Positions 1 through 8,226 of a stretch of DNA of 64,000 nucleotides are shown here, in pieces. Source of the stretch: Ectopseudomonas alcaliphila (GTDB taxonomy: Bacteria; Pseudomonadota; Gammaproteobacteria; Pseudomonadales; Pseudomonadaceae); contig NZ_FNAE01000006.1 of NCBI RefSeq assembly GCF_900101755.1, positions 62,001 through 126,000 on the forward strand, given 5' to 3'. The notes beneath the pieces were generated by a model. The model made no database searches. It worked only from the letters and a program-made list of their open reading frames with translations, and was not told where the DNA came from. The position numbers and the translations under genes were made by a program. Each line of letters starts with the position of its first letter. Position 1 is the stretch's first letter.

Positions 1-2
1 AG

Positions 3-629
3 ATCCACAGCTTCTTCGAGGACGCGCACAACCAGCAGGTGATCAGCACCTTGCTCGGCGAGTGCGGCCTCGAGTTGCAGGAGGAGGGCGAACTGAGCGC
101 CGAGTTCTCGGCCGTCGCCACCCTCGGCGGCATGCTCGACAAGCTGAACATCCCCAGTGTCGGCCCAGGTGCGGCGCAGAAGCTGGCCGAGCGCTTCGGC
201 AGCCTGGAAGGCGTGCTGAATGGCGACTGGCTGGACATGCGCCAGGCACTGCCGGAGAAGCAGGCCAAGGCCGTACGGGAGTTCTTCGACAACGCTGAAA
301 ACGCCCAGCTGGCTCGTGCCATCGAGCAGCAGTTGCGTGAGTTCGGCATGCACTGGCAAAGCGAGAAGAAAGTTGCCGAAGGCCTGCCCCTGGCCGGGCA
401 GACCTGGGTGCTGACTGGCACCCTGGAGGTGATGAGTCGCGACGTGGCCAAGGAGAAGCTGGAAAGCCTGGGCGCCAAGGTGGCCGGTTCGGTATCGGCC
501 AAGACCCACTGTGTGGTCGCAGGACCGGGCGCCGGCTCGAAGCTGGCCAAGGCCAGCGAGTTGGGGGTGAAGGTATTGGACGAAGCGCAGTTCCTCGAGC
601 AGCTCAAGGTCTACGGCATCGAACTCTAG
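3..629 (+). CDS. ligA: NAD-dependent DNA ligase LigA, C-terminal part (5' end outside window)
   Basis: The reading frame is open from the window edge, so only about the last 208 residues are present. Two C-terminal LigA modules are visible. The first is a helix-hairpin-helix stretch (NIPSVGPGAAQKLAERFGS) that grips the DNA backbone. The second is a terminal BRCT domain starting near LPLAGQTWVLTGTLE, with the usual GAKVAGSVS segment and C-terminal helix. The enzyme seals nicks during replication and repair using NAD+. The adenylation and OB domains lie upstream of the window. The gene is followed by REP-type repeats rather than a clear terminator. Identification is firm from the HhH-BRCT order and sequence. 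Confidence 0.95.
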   Translation: MHSFFEDAHNQQVISTLLGECGLELQEEGELSAEFSAVATLGGMLDKLNIPSVGPGAAQKLAERFGSLEGVLNGDWLDMRQALPEKQAKAVREFFDNAENAQLARAIEQQLREFGMHWQSEKKVAEGLPLAGQTWVLTGTLEVMSRDVAKEKLESLGAKVAGSVSAKTHCVVAGPGAGSKLAKASELGVKVLDEAQFLEQLKVYGIEL

Positions 630-639
630 CGAGCTATTC

Positions 640-765
640 GCGAGCAGAGCTCGCTCCTACAGAGGCAGGCGAAGAGACGCCGATCTTGTAGGAGCGGCTT
701 CAGCCGCGATACGGGTAGCACCACTCGAGCGATCCCGGATTGCATCCGGGCTACGGTCCTGAAAG
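640..765. repeat. REP-type repeats downstream of ligA
   Basis: Several short palindromic units are seen. There is a degenerate one near 648-660 (GAGCTCGCTCCTACAG), a full unit near 688-708 (GTAGGAGCGGCTTCAGCCGC), and an unrelated GGATTGCATCCGGGCTACGG unit near 740-760. These are intergenic repeats typical of Pseudomonas. Nothing coding is supported here. Confidence 0.75.
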
Positions 766-807
766 CCTACAGGGCTGGACGAAGTTTAGGTGTCGAGCTC
801 TGAACCT

Positions 808-871
808 GTAGGAGCCGGTTTGCCGGCGATCCGTTACGCCGAAGCATCGCCGGCAAGCCGGCTCCTACGAA
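808..871. repeat. Inverted pair of REP-type units
   Basis: GTAGGAGCCGGTTTGCCGGCGAT is followed about 15 bases later by its near-perfect reverse complement, ending in CCGGCTCCTACG. This is a two-unit palindrome lying just beyond the 3' end of the glutaredoxin-like gene. Confidence 0.8.
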
Positions 872-880
872 AAGCTTGGT

Positions 881-1249
881 TCAACTCGCGAAGCGCTGAT
901 CCAGATAAGCGATGATCGCCTTGGACTCGTACAGCCAGGTGCTCTGACCGTTTTCCTCGATGCGCAGGCACGGCACCTTGATGCGGCCGCCGTGCTGCTC
1001 CAGCGCCTGCCGGTGTTCGGCGTCGTTCTTGGCGTCGCGCAGCTGCACCGGCAGATTGAGGCGGTGCATGTTGCGCCGTACCTTGACGCAGAACGGGCAG
1101 GCGTGGAACTGGTACAGCGCCAGGTTGGCCGTAGCGCGCTCGACCTCGGCTTGCGCCTCGGGGCTGCGCTTGAGCTTGTGCGGACGGCTGATCCAGTCGG
1201 CGAACACGACCAGTTGGCCCAGGCCGATACGAAGGGCTTTGAGTAACAT
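881..1249 (-). CDS. Glutaredoxin/GST-N-like thioredoxin-fold protein
   Basis: This 122-residue protein has a hydrophobic N-terminus (MLLKALRIGLGQLVVF), then a basic stretch, then a thioredoxin-fold domain starting near residue 44. The redox motif CPFC is at residues 51-54, and the cis-Pro loop is KVPCLRI. The C-terminus (YESKAIIAYLDQRF) matches the end of a GST N-domain. It is probably a membrane-associated glutaredoxin-like thiol oxidoreductase using glutathione, with unknown partners. It lies downstream of folE on the same strand with a hairpin between them. The family call is firm; the substrate is not known. Confidence 0.85.
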   Translation of the reverse strand: MLLKALRIGLGQLVVFADWISRPHKLKRSPEAQAEVERATANLALYQFHACPFCVKVRRNMHRLNLPVQLRDAKNDAEHRQALEQHGGRIKVPCLRIEENGQSTWLYESKAIIAYLDQRFAS

Positions 1250-1270
1250 CTTTCTAACTCCTGAAATGCC

Positions 1271-1300
1271 GACGGCCGTTCACCGAAGTGAGCGGCCGTC
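1271..1300 (-). terminator. Strong hairpin between folE and the glutaredoxin-like gene
   Basis: GACGGCCG and CGGCCGTC arms flank a short loop, but no clear T-run follows. It may be a leaky terminator or an mRNA-stabilising stem at the 3' end of folE. Confidence 0.45.
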
Positions 1301-1313
1301 GTCTTGAGCGGGA

Positions 1314-1859
1314 TCAGCGAACCAGATTGAGGAATTCGCCGCGGGTCGCCGGGTTGCTGCGGAATTCGCCGAGCATCACCGAGGTGACCATGGAGGAATT
1401 CTGCTTCTCCACACCGCGCATCATCATGCACATGTGCTGCGCTTCGATGACCACCGCCACACCCAGTGCGCCGGTGACTTGTTCGACCGCTTCGGCGATC
1501 TGCCGGCTGAGGTTCTCCTGAATCTGCAGGCGACGTGCGTACATGTCGACGATGCGCGCCACCTTGGACAGGCCGAGCACCTTGCCGTTGGGGATGTAGG
1601 CGACATGAGCCTTGCCGATGAACGGCAGCAGGTGATGCTCGCACAGCGAGTACAACTCGATGTTCTTGACCAGCACCATTTCGCTGTTGTCGGAGCTGAA
1701 CAGCGCGCCGTTGGTGACTTCCTCCAGCGTCTGCTGGTAACCACGGCAGAGGTACTGCATGGCCTTGGCGGCGCGCTTGGGCGTGTCCAGCAGGCCTTCG
1801 CGGGAAACGTCCTCGCCAAGCTGGCCAAGGATCGCGGTGTACTGTTGTTCCAGGGACAT
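1314..1859 (-). CDS. folE: GTP cyclohydrolase I (type IA)
   Basis: The 181-residue enzyme converts GTP to 7,8-dihydroneopterin triphosphate, the first step of tetrahydrofolate synthesis. The zinc ligands are visible: Cys73 and His76 in SLCEHHLLPF, and Cys144 in AQHMCMMMRGV. The substrate segment GKVLGLSKVARIV is also present. The frame stays open upstream, but the start at MSLEQQY fits the family length and has a purine-rich stretch before it. A longer start would add 35 residues of low-quality sequence. The gene follows the Smr-domain gene on the same strand. Pseudomonads often carry more than one GTP cyclohydrolase, so this may be one of several paralogues. Confidence 0.95.
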   Translation of the reverse strand: MSLEQQYTAILGQLGEDVSREGLLDTPKRAAKAMQYLCRGYQQTLEEVTNGALFSSDNSEMVLVKNIELYSLCEHHLLPFIGKAHVAYIPNGKVLGLSKVARIVDMYARRLQIQENLSRQIAEAVEQVTGALGVAVVIEAQHMCMMMRGVEKQNSSMVTSVMLGEFRSNPATRGEFLNLVR

Positions 1860-1947
1860 GGAAAATCCTGTTGGGTATCGAATGGGCGCAGGGTAGGGCG
1901 CCGACAAGGGCCTGACAAGAGCGTCAGGCGCCAATGCGAGTCTCTCG

Positions 1948-2505
1948 TTAGTCGTCGCGACCATCCATCATGGTGCGCTTGAGGATGACGTACACCGCGC
2001 CGGTGCCGCCATGCTTGGCCAGGCAGGAGCTGAAACCCAGCACCTGCGGATGCTGGCGTAGCCAGGTGTTCACATGGCTCTTGATCATCGGCTTGCGCCC
2101 GTCCATGCGCACCGCCTTGCCGTGGGTGACGCGCACGCAGCGAATCTCCAGCTTGGTGGCTTCGGCGAGAAACTCCCACAGGGTGTCGCGTGCCTTCTCG
2201 ACGCTCATACCGTGCAGGTCGAGGCTGCCGTCGAAGGGAATCTGGCCCAGCTTGAGCTTGCGCATCTGGCCGTCCTGCACGCCGTTACCGGCCCAGTACA
2301 GTGGGTCTTCGGCGCCGACGTCGATGACGAACTGGTCAGACAGCCCGTCCACCTTGATCTCGCCCTGGCTGATGGTCGCAGCCTGGCGCAGGGTGTTGAA
2401 CTGTTTACGGTCAGCTTTGGGTTTGCCGGTGTCGGCGCGGTCGTGCTTGATCGGCCTGACGCCGCGCAGCTCGGCCTGGAACAGGGAAAAGTCGTCGTCT
2501 TGCAT
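1948..2505 (-). CDS. Smr/MutS2-domain protein (SmrA-like)
   Basis: The protein has 185 residues. The C-terminal half is an Smr domain with LDLHGMSVEKA at about 96-106, the RVTHGKA strand at about 125-131, and GGTGAVYVILKR near the end. The Smr domain is a small DNA/RNA nicking or binding fold; stand-alone forms such as E. coli YdaL/SmrA have endonuclease activity. The N-terminal 90 residues are the usual less conserved extension (FxLFQAELRGVRP). I chose the start at MQDDDFSLFQ because the upstream extension contains repeat-derived sequence. It is transcribed towards folE, 88 bases away. Confidence 0.88.
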   Translation of the reverse strand: MQDDDFSLFQAELRGVRPIKHDRADTGKPKADRKQFNTLRQAATISQGEIKVDGLSDQFVIDVGAEDPLYWAGNGVQDGQMRKLKLGQIPFDGSLDLHGMSVEKARDTLWEFLAEATKLEIRCVRVTHGKAVRMDGRKPMIKSHVNTWLRQHPQVLGFSSCLAKHGGTGAVYVILKRTMMDGRDD

Positions 2506-2572
2506 CGGTGGCTCCGCGAAACAGGCGGGCATTTTACCCAAATGCCGGCCGTGTAAGCGTAGAAAGACGAAT

Positions 2573-2644
2573 TTGTAGGAGCCAGCTTGCGGGCGATCAT
2601 TGCTCCTGTCGCTGCAAAGCATCGCTGGCAAGCCAGCTCCTACA
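2573..2644. repeat. Inverted pair of REP-type units
   Basis: TTGTAGGAGCCAGCTTGCGGGCGAT pairs with the complementary ATCGCTGGCAAGCCAGCTCCTACAG about 20 bases later. It lies upstream of the Smr-domain gene and beyond the 3' end of the next minus-strand gene. Confidence 0.8.
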
Positions 2645-2670
2645 GTTATGGGCGCTGTGTTTTTGGGCGA

Positions 2671-2991
2671 TCAGTCGCGCTTTTTCATCAGTGATGGCGA
2701 CAGGCTCAGATCGCTGGGGCGACGCAGGCGTCTGCGGCAGCGACGCCAGAAGGCGATGCCGGCCCACAACAGGAACAGGCCGAGCAGCAGCAGGACAATG
2801 GCCTCGCCGGTGGAATCGTTGAGCGTACCCAGCACCGGCGCGCGGCCTGCCAGCGAGGCGACGCCCGCCATCGACAAGAGAACGCCGAAGGCGGCGAGCA
2901 GGGCGCCCAGGCCGGCTCCGATACGCAGGCGCCAGTTTTTCGGCCGGCGGGGGCGCAAGCGGCGTGCATCGAAATCGTCGGACAGCTTCAT
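2671..2991 (-). CDS. Small two-helix membrane protein of unknown function
   Basis: The 106-residue protein has a basic N-terminus (RRLRPRRPKNWRLR) and two hydrophobic segments, roughly residues 24-46 and 64-84. The second is followed by a very basic tail (FWRRCRRRLRR), suggesting both ends are cytoplasmic. I see no catalytic motif. The high Arg content and regular codon use support a real gene. It sits between the hydrolase gene and the Smr gene on the same strand without an evident operon link. Confidence 0.65.
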   Translation of the reverse strand: MKLSDDFDARRLRPRRPKNWRLRIGAGLGALLAAFGVLLSMAGVASLAGRAPVLGTLNDSTGEAIVLLLLGLFLLWAGIAFWRRCRRRLRRPSDLSLSPSLMKKRD

Positions 2992-3072
2992 TCCGATTTC
3001 CTTTGGCTTATCGGCGGTATGACCGGCTGGTCGCGTTCGGGTTCCACAGCGCTGGCGATACTGCTACAGGTT

Positions 3073-3669
3073 TCACACCAGCGATTTGGCGTTAGGCACC
3101 AGAGTAGCGAAGTTGTCGCCCAGGGCGATCATCTCGATGCGATGTACCTCGGCCGCGGCAATCACGCTGCCATCCGGTGCGGGCAGGTCGCGGGTAGCGC
3201 AGGCAGCATCGACCAGCGTGCAGCGATACCCGTAGTCCTTGGCGGCGCGCACGGTGGTGCTGACGCTGGAATGGGTCATGAAGCCGCAGACGATCAGATC
3301 GAGATGGCCCAGCGCCTGCAGGCGGTCATGCAGCTCGGTGCCGGCGAAGGCGTTGGGCAGGCGTTTCTCCACGACGATCTCGCCCGCCAGCGGGGCTGCT
3401 TCCGGCAGGTGACGACCACGCGGGCCGCTGGGGTCGAGCAGGCCGCCGGGAATGCCGAGGTGTTTGACGTGAACGATGTCGGCACCGGCACTGCGCGCTG
3501 CTGCCAGCAGGCTGGCGATCTCTGCCAGCGCGGGGTCCAGGCCCGGCAGCGCGAGTACGCCGCTGCGGTACTCTTCCTGGGCGTCGATGATCAGCAGGGT
3601 CGCATTGTTCAGGCTGGCCGGCGCGTGGCCACGACCGGTGAGCTGGAACATGGTTTGCGGATGGGACAT
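3073..3669 (-). CDS. Isochorismatase-family cysteine hydrolase
   Basis: The 198-residue protein carries the Asp-Lys-Cys triad of the family: Asp29 in LLIIDAQEEY, Lys102 in VVEKRLPNAF, and Cys128 in IVCGFMTHSSV. The non-proline cis-peptide region just before the Cys is also recognisable. Members hydrolyse isochorismate, nicotinamide, N-carbamoyl compounds or related amides. Nothing in the sequence or neighbours selects among these. It is a single gene with its own short leader. Confidence 0.88.
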   Translation of the reverse strand: MSHPQTMFQLTGRGHAPASLNNATLLIIDAQEEYRSGVLALPGLDPALAEIASLLAAARSAGADIVHVKHLGIPGGLLDPSGPRGRHLPEAAPLAGEIVVEKRLPNAFAGTELHDRLQALGHLDLIVCGFMTHSSVSTTVRAAKDYGYRCTLVDAACATRDLPAPDGSVIAAAEVHRIEMIALGDNFATLVPNAKSLV

Positions 3670-3824
3670 CTCGGGCTCCTGGCTGATGGTGATGATGTGC
3701 CATTGTCCGCTTGCCAGAGCGCTCTGTGAACCTCTATCTGCGCCAACGCTTGCTCAGTGCATTTTGCCGGAGCAGAATCGGAACTGCTCTGAAGGAGTCA
3801 GGGTCGTAAGCAAAAGGAGTTGCC

Positions 3825-3953
3825 ATGTCACTTTTGTCTCAGCTTTCCCCGCATTTCTGGCTTTTGTTCTCCATCGCCGTGGCCATCGCTGTTCTGCGCG
3901 AGCTGCGCCGTCCTGATGACGATGCAATGCGCAAGAAACGCGAAGGTTCATGA
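3825..3953 (+). CDS. 42-residue single-span membrane peptide
   Basis: A strong Shine-Dalgarno (AAAAGGAGT) sits seven bases before the ATG. The peptide begins MSLLSQLSPHFWLLFSIAVA, has one hydrophobic helix at about residues 9-24, and ends in a charged tail (RELRRPDDDAMRKKREGS). It lies 78 bases upstream of prmB on the same strand. I do not recognise it. The excellent ribosome binding site, the membrane topology and the charged tail argue that it is translated. It could be a small membrane regulator or a leader peptide. Confidence 0.6.
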   Translation: MSLLSQLSPHFWLLFSIAVAIAVLRELRRPDDDAMRKKREGS

Positions 3954-4031
3954 GCGCTGGTTAACCCGTCGTTCATGCGCTGATCACCCGCACTGGGCTA
4001 AACTTCCGCACTTTTCACCCGGAGGCCGCCC

Positions 4032-4952
4032 GTGACTGTTCTCACTACCCGTTTACGTACCCTGCGTGACTACATCCGTTGGGCCGTCAGCCGCTTTCAG
4101 GCCGAGCAACTGTTCTTCGGCCACGGCACCGACAATGCCTGGGATGAAGCGCGTCAGCTGGTGCTCGGTGCGCTGCACCTGCCTTGGGAAATCTCCGACG
4201 CCTATCTCGATTGCCGTCTGGAAGATGACGAGCACGCCCACCTGCAGGCGCTGCTCAAACGCCGCATCGAAGAGCGCGTGCCCACCGCCTACCTGCTCGG
4301 TGAGGCCTGGTTCTGTGGCCTGCCTTTCGTGGTCGATGAGCGTGTGCTGGTGCCGCGCTCGCCGATTGCCGAGCTGATCGATCGTCATTTCTCACCCTGG
4401 CTGCCGACCGAGCCGGCGCGCATTCTCGATCTGTGCACCGGCTCCGGCTGCATCGGCATCGCCTGCGCCTACGAATTTCCCGAAGCCGAGGTGGTGCTGG
4501 GCGATCTCTCCTTCGACGCACTGGAAGTGGCCAACCTCAATATCGAGCGTCATGGCCTGGAGGAGCGCGTCTACTGCGTGCAGGGCGATGGGTTTGCCGG
4601 GTTGCCGGGGCAGCGTTTCGACCTGATCGTCTCCAACCCGCCTTATGTCGACGCCGAGGATTTCGCCGACATGCCGGCCGAATACCAGCATGAGCCGGCG
4701 ATGGGCCTGGCTTGCGGCAATGATGGCCTGGATCTGGTGCGACGCATGCTGGCCGAGGCGGCCGATCACCTCACCGAGCGTGGCGTGCTGATCGTCGAGG
4801 TTGGCAACAGCCAGGTGCATGTCGAGGCGTTGTACCCGGAAGTGGAGTTCACCTGGATGGATTTCCAGCACGGCGGCCACGGCGTGTTCCTGCTGGCGGC
4901 CAAGCAGTGCCGCGAGCATCAGGAACTGTTTCGTTCGCGTATCGAAGGCTGA
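4032..4952 (+). CDS. prmB: Ribosomal protein L3 N5-glutamine methyltransferase PrmB
   Basis: The 306-residue class I methyltransferase uses SAM to methylate a Gln of ribosomal protein L3. The SAM-binding loop is DLCTGSGCIGIACAY at about 133-147. The catalytic NPPY motif that holds the Gln amide is at residues 202-205. The N-terminal helical domain typical of PrmB/HemK proteins is intact. Translation starts at GTG, preceded by GGAGG eight bases upstream. PrmB rather than PrmC is favoured by the N-terminal region and the TAYLLGEAWF segment. Confidence 0.93.
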   Translation: MTVLTTRLRTLRDYIRWAVSRFQAEQLFFGHGTDNAWDEARQLVLGALHLPWEISDAYLDCRLEDDEHAHLQALLKRRIEERVPTAYLLGEAWFCGLPFVVDERVLVPRSPIAELIDRHFSPWLPTEPARILDLCTGSGCIGIACAYEFPEAEVVLGDLSFDALEVANLNIERHGLEERVYCVQGDGFAGLPGQRFDLIVSNPPYVDAEDFADMPAEYQHEPAMGLACGNDGLDLVRRMLAEAADHLTERGVLIVEVGNSQVHVEALYPEVEFTWMDFQHGGHGVFLLAAKQCREHQELFRSRIEG

Positions 4953-4960
4953 TTGGTTTT

Positions 4961-5020
4961 TTCGCGGCTGAAGCCGCTCCTACAGAGAGGTGAACGTAGG
5001 AGCGGCTTCAGCCGCGATAT
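4961..5020. repeat. Head-to-head REP pair between convergent genes
   Basis: TTCGCGGCTGAAGCCGCTCC and its reverse complement GGAGCGGCTTCAGCCGCGAT are separated by about 15 bases. The pair fills the gap between the 3' ends of prmB and the minus-strand gene, where it could act as a bidirectional mRNA end. Confidence 0.85.
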
Positions 5021-5023
5021 CTA

Positions 5024-5824
5024 TCAGCGCGTTGCGATCCAGATCAGCAGCCCCGCCTGAAACAGGCTGAACGCCACCAGGCAGGTGATGGTGAAGCGCA
5101 GGCCGCTGTCCTCACGCTTGAGGCGCTCGACCCGATCTTCCAGCTTGCGCAGCTTGACGTCCTGCTCCTGCAGCGTCTGATCCGCCTGCTGCAGCATCGC
5201 GGCGGCATCCAGCAGCTCGATGATCTGCACCTTCTCGGCATGCCAGTCGCCATGCAGCGAGCTGACCCGCGGGGCGCTGTAGAAAGGCTTGAGCTGCAAC
5301 GGGTCGCTGTACTCGATGGTGAAACCCTGCGCCTTCACTGCGTGGTCACGGCGGGCGCGGGCGGCTTCATTGAAGTTGTCCTTGGTCGGCAGGGCAGCGC
5401 CCTCGATCTGGTAGTGCGCGTACTGCTTGCGCGCCCAGGCAATGCCCTGAGCCATGAGAAAGCGCCCCAGGCCGCGATTGGCTGGTTCGACGCTCAGGCC
5501 CTTGTCCGGGCCGAAGCGAACCTCCTTGCGCTGATGGTCGGCCCAGACTTCCAAGAGGTTGTTCTGACGATGCAGGCGTTGGCCGGGCAGTTGGATGGTC
5601 AGGCGCAGCAGGCTCATGTCTTTGGCGTGACGCTCCACCCGGCCAAGCTGGACGAAGCGCAGTGGCCTCGGACCGGTTTCCCGGTCAACGGGCAGCGGCG
5701 CCAGACGCAGCAGGCTGAATTGCTCGGCTGGCAGGTCCGTCCAGGGATGCGGCGCGGCGGGCGTTTCGCCTGGCGCAGCATCGGCATCTGGGGCTTGTGC
5801 CTCCGGGGCTGGGTTTTCGCTCAT
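5024..5824 (-). CDS. Membrane-anchored coiled-coil protein with a GNAT-like middle region
   Basis: The 266-residue protein has three parts. The first is an acidic, Pro/Ala-rich N-terminus (about 1-30). The second is a middle region with a basic-strand and helix pattern, including NRGLGRFLMAQGIAWARKQY and a later NEAARARRDHAVKAQGF, which resembles GNAT acetyltransferase motifs A and B. The third is a C-terminal coiled coil (about 205-245, LQEQDVKLRKLEDRVERLKR) followed by a single tail-anchor helix (ITCLVAFSLFQAGLLIWIATR). I do not know its function. The GNAT resemblance is my reading and needs a profile search. It is a single gene. Confidence 0.8.
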   Translation of the reverse strand: MSENPAPEAQAPDADAAPGETPAAPHPWTDLPAEQFSLLRLAPLPVDRETGPRPLRFVQLGRVERHAKDMSLLRLTIQLPGQRLHRQNNLLEVWADHQRKEVRFGPDKGLSVEPANRGLGRFLMAQGIAWARKQYAHYQIEGAALPTKDNFNEAARARRDHAVKAQGFTIEYSDPLQLKPFYSAPRVSSLHGDWHAEKVQIIELLDAAAMLQQADQTLQEQDVKLRKLEDRVERLKREDSGLRFTITCLVAFSLFQAGLLIWIATR

Positions 5825-5860
5825 GGGCGTCCTGTGTGCTCGATTGAGTCGTCAAGCCTG

Positions 5861-6823
5861 TTATCGACCGTTTTTCTCGGCACTGGAGCGAATAAAGGAG
5901 ACGATCCGCTCGCCCAGCGCACGGGCCAAGGGTAGCTGTGGATCGTCATAGGACGCCAGCTGTTCGTTCCAGGGCGCCGGGGTGATACGCATGACATGGT
6001 TCATGCCGGGAATCAGCGCCAGTTCGGCATCGGGCCTGGCCTGCTTGAGCGCTTCGGCGTTGTCCGGGCTGACCTGGGCGTCGTGGGTGCCCTGCACGAT
6101 CAGCGCGGGAATCTGCAGCGCGGCGAAGTTTTCCGCCGGGTCCTGGCGCAGCAGGCTGATCAGATAGGGCTGCACGCTGGGGCGGTAGACCACCTGCAGC
6201 TCCTTGGGTACCTTGGGCTGCAGCTTGCCGCGGATCAGGTTGGCAAGAATGTGCCGGCTTTCGGCGAGCAGTGGCGGTGGCAGGCGCATGGCCAGTTGCA
6301 TGTCCAGCACCTGGCCGATGGGGTAGGCGGGGCCGGCTATCGAAACCAGTGCATCGGCCTGGCTACCAGGCGCGGCCAGGCTGGCGATCAGCGCACCTTC
6401 GCTGTGGCCGATGAGGATCAGACGGTCGAAGCGCGGATCGTCCCTGAGCAGCCTGGCCCAGCCTTCGGCATCGGCCACATAGTGTTCGACGCTGAGGTCG
6501 CGCTCGTCCGGCGTGGCGGCGCGGCTGGCAGCCACGCCGCGCTTGTCGTAGCGCAGGCTGGCGATGCCGTTGCGCGCCAGGACCTGGGCCAGCTTCTTCA
6601 GCGCGTCGTTATGGCCGCCCTCGGGGTTGTTGCCGTCGCGGTCGGTGGGGCCGGAGCCGGCGATCAGCAGTGCCACCGGCACCGGCTTGTCGCTTTGCGG
6701 CACCAGCAGGCTGCCGTACAGGGTGCCCTGGTCGGTATCGAGGCTGACGGGTGATTGTCGGGTGGCGCTGGCCTGGGCCAGGCCGGTGAGCAGGGTGAGG
6801 GACAAGAGCAGGGCTCGCAACAT
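5861..6823 (-). CDS. Secreted alpha/beta hydrolase
   Basis: The 320-residue protein has a signal peptide (MLRALLLSLTLLTGLAQASA). The fold is an alpha/beta hydrolase: oxyanion region LLIAGSGPTDRDGN, nucleophile elbow GHSEGALIA, acid Asp in GTHDAQVSPDNAEAL, and catalytic His in GMNHVMRITP. It looks like the periplasmic esterase/peptidase-like group with an SGPTDRDGN motif. The frame continues upstream through a repeat, but the signal peptide fixes the start at MLRALLL. Its substrate cannot be told from the sequence. It is transcribed divergently from aroC. Confidence 0.88.
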   Translation of the reverse strand: MLRALLLSLTLLTGLAQASATRQSPVSLDTDQGTLYGSLLVPQSDKPVPVALLIAGSGPTDRDGNNPEGGHNDALKKLAQVLARNGIASLRYDKRGVAASRAATPDERDLSVEHYVADAEGWARLLRDDPRFDRLILIGHSEGALIASLAAPGSQADALVSIAGPAYPIGQVLDMQLAMRLPPPLLAESRHILANLIRGKLQPKVPKELQVVYRPSVQPYLISLLRQDPAENFAALQIPALIVQGTHDAQVSPDNAEALKQARPDAELALIPGMNHVMRITPAPWNEQLASYDDPQLPLARALGERIVSFIRSSAEKNGR

Positions 6824-6878
6824 GATAAGGGCAGGGTAGTGGCAGGTTGGCATTGGACGTTCGCCGTCGCCCAAGGTT

Positions 6879-7020
6879 CGGGCACTTCTAAAAACTAGCT
6901 GCGTTGTCATCACTGCGTTAGAAAACAGGCTCAAATGCTCATTTACAGCCTGTAAACTCCGCTTTTCGCCTGTTTTCAGCCTTGTGCTGACTGCCTCGCT
7001 TACGTTTTTAGAAATGCCCG
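6879..7020. repeat. 142-bp palindromic element, copy 1
   Basis: The whole unit is an imperfect palindrome. The outer arms CGGGCACTTCTAAAAAC and GTTTTTAGAAATGCCCG match at 16 of 17 positions. The centre is TTTACAGCCTGTAAA, preceded by AATGCTCAT. A second copy is at 61648-61787 and an apparent deletion derivative at 16779-16816. No coding potential is seen. It sits between the divergent hydrolase gene and aroC, so the promoters of one or both may lie in it or beside it. Confidence 0.85.
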
Positions 7021-7121
7021 TTCGGGGTGAACTGCAAGAAGGTGGCAGGTATACTCGCCCACCTTGTGAATCGGGCCTGCGCAGTGCCGGGCCTGAGCTG
7101 AATCTCGCGGAGTGTCTTCCC

Positions 7122-8213
7122 ATGTCCGGCAATACCTACGGCAAGCTGTTCACCGTCACCACCGCAGGCGAGAGCCATGGCCCGGCGCTGGTCGCCATCG
7201 TCGACGGTTGCCCGCCCGGTGTCGAGATTTCCCTGGAAGACCTGCAGCGCGACCTCGACCGGCGCAAGCCGGGCACCAGCCGCCACACCACGCAGCGTCA
7301 GGAAGACGACGAGGTGGAAATCCTCTCCGGTGTGTTCGAGGGCAAGACCACCGGTTGCTCCATCGGCCTGCTGATCCGCAACACCGACCAGAAGTCCAAG
7401 GACTACTCGGCGATCAAGGATCTGTTCCGCCCGGCCCACGCCGACTACACCTACCACCACAAGTACGGCATCCGCGACTACCGTGGCGGTGGCCGCAGTT
7501 CGGCGCGCGAGACCGCCATGCGCGTGGCGGCCGGCGCCATCGCCAAGAAATTCCTGGCCAGCCAGGGCATCGTCATCCGTGGCTACATGAGCCAGCTCGG
7601 GCCCATCGAGATTCCGTTCAAGACCTGGGATTCGGTGGAAGACAACGCCTTCTTCAGCCCCGATCCGGACAAGGTGCCGGAGCTGGAGGCCTACATGGAT
7701 CAGCTGCGCCGCGATCAGGATTCGGTCGGCGCGAAGATCACCGTGGTCGCCGAAGGGGTGATGCCGGGTCTCGGCGAGCCGATCTTCGACCGCCTCGACG
7801 CCGAGCTGGCTCATGCACTGATGAGTATCAACGCGGTCAAGGGTGTGGAGATCGGCGCTGGTTTCGCCTGCGTGGCCCAGCGCGGTACCGAGCACCGCGA
7901 CGAGCTGACCCCGGAAGGTTTTCTGTCCAACAACGCCGGCGGCATCCTCGGTGGCATCTCCAGTGGCCAGCCGATCGTCGCCCACCTGGCACTGAAACCG
8001 ACCTCGAGCATCACCACGCCGGGGCGTTCCATCGACGTCGACGGCAACCCGGTGGATGTGATCACCAAGGGCCGCCACGACCCCTGCGTGGGCATCCGTG
8101 CCACGCCGATCGCCGAGGCGATGATGGCCATCGTGCTGATGGATCACCTGCTGCGTCACCGCGCGCAGAACGCCGACGTGCGCGTCACCACACCGGTGCT
8201 GCCACAACTGTGA
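7122..8213 (+). CDS. aroC: Chorismate synthase
   Basis: The 363-residue enzyme makes chorismate from 5-enolpyruvylshikimate 3-phosphate with reduced FMN, the last common step to aromatic amino acids. Family signatures are all present: GESHGPALVAIVDGCPPG near the N-terminus, the GGGRSSARET flavin/substrate loop, and the C-terminal GRHDPCVGIRA box. The start at MSGNTYGKLF gives the standard length. The MFS gene follows after 13 bases, suggesting co-transcription. Confidence 0.98.
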   Translation: MSGNTYGKLFTVTTAGESHGPALVAIVDGCPPGVEISLEDLQRDLDRRKPGTSRHTTQRQEDDEVEILSGVFEGKTTGCSIGLLIRNTDQKSKDYSAIKDLFRPAHADYTYHHKYGIRDYRGGGRSSARETAMRVAAGAIAKKFLASQGIVIRGYMSQLGPIEIPFKTWDSVEDNAFFSPDPDKVPELEAYMDQLRRDQDSVGAKITVVAEGVMPGLGEPIFDRLDAELAHALMSINAVKGVEIGAGFACVAQRGTEHRDELTPEGFLSNNAGGILGGISSGQPIVAHLALKPTSSITTPGRSIDVDGNPVDVITKGRHDPCVGIRATPIAEAMMAIVLMDHLLRHRAQNADVRVTTPVLPQL

Positions 8214-8226
8214 ACCGGGCGGTAGC

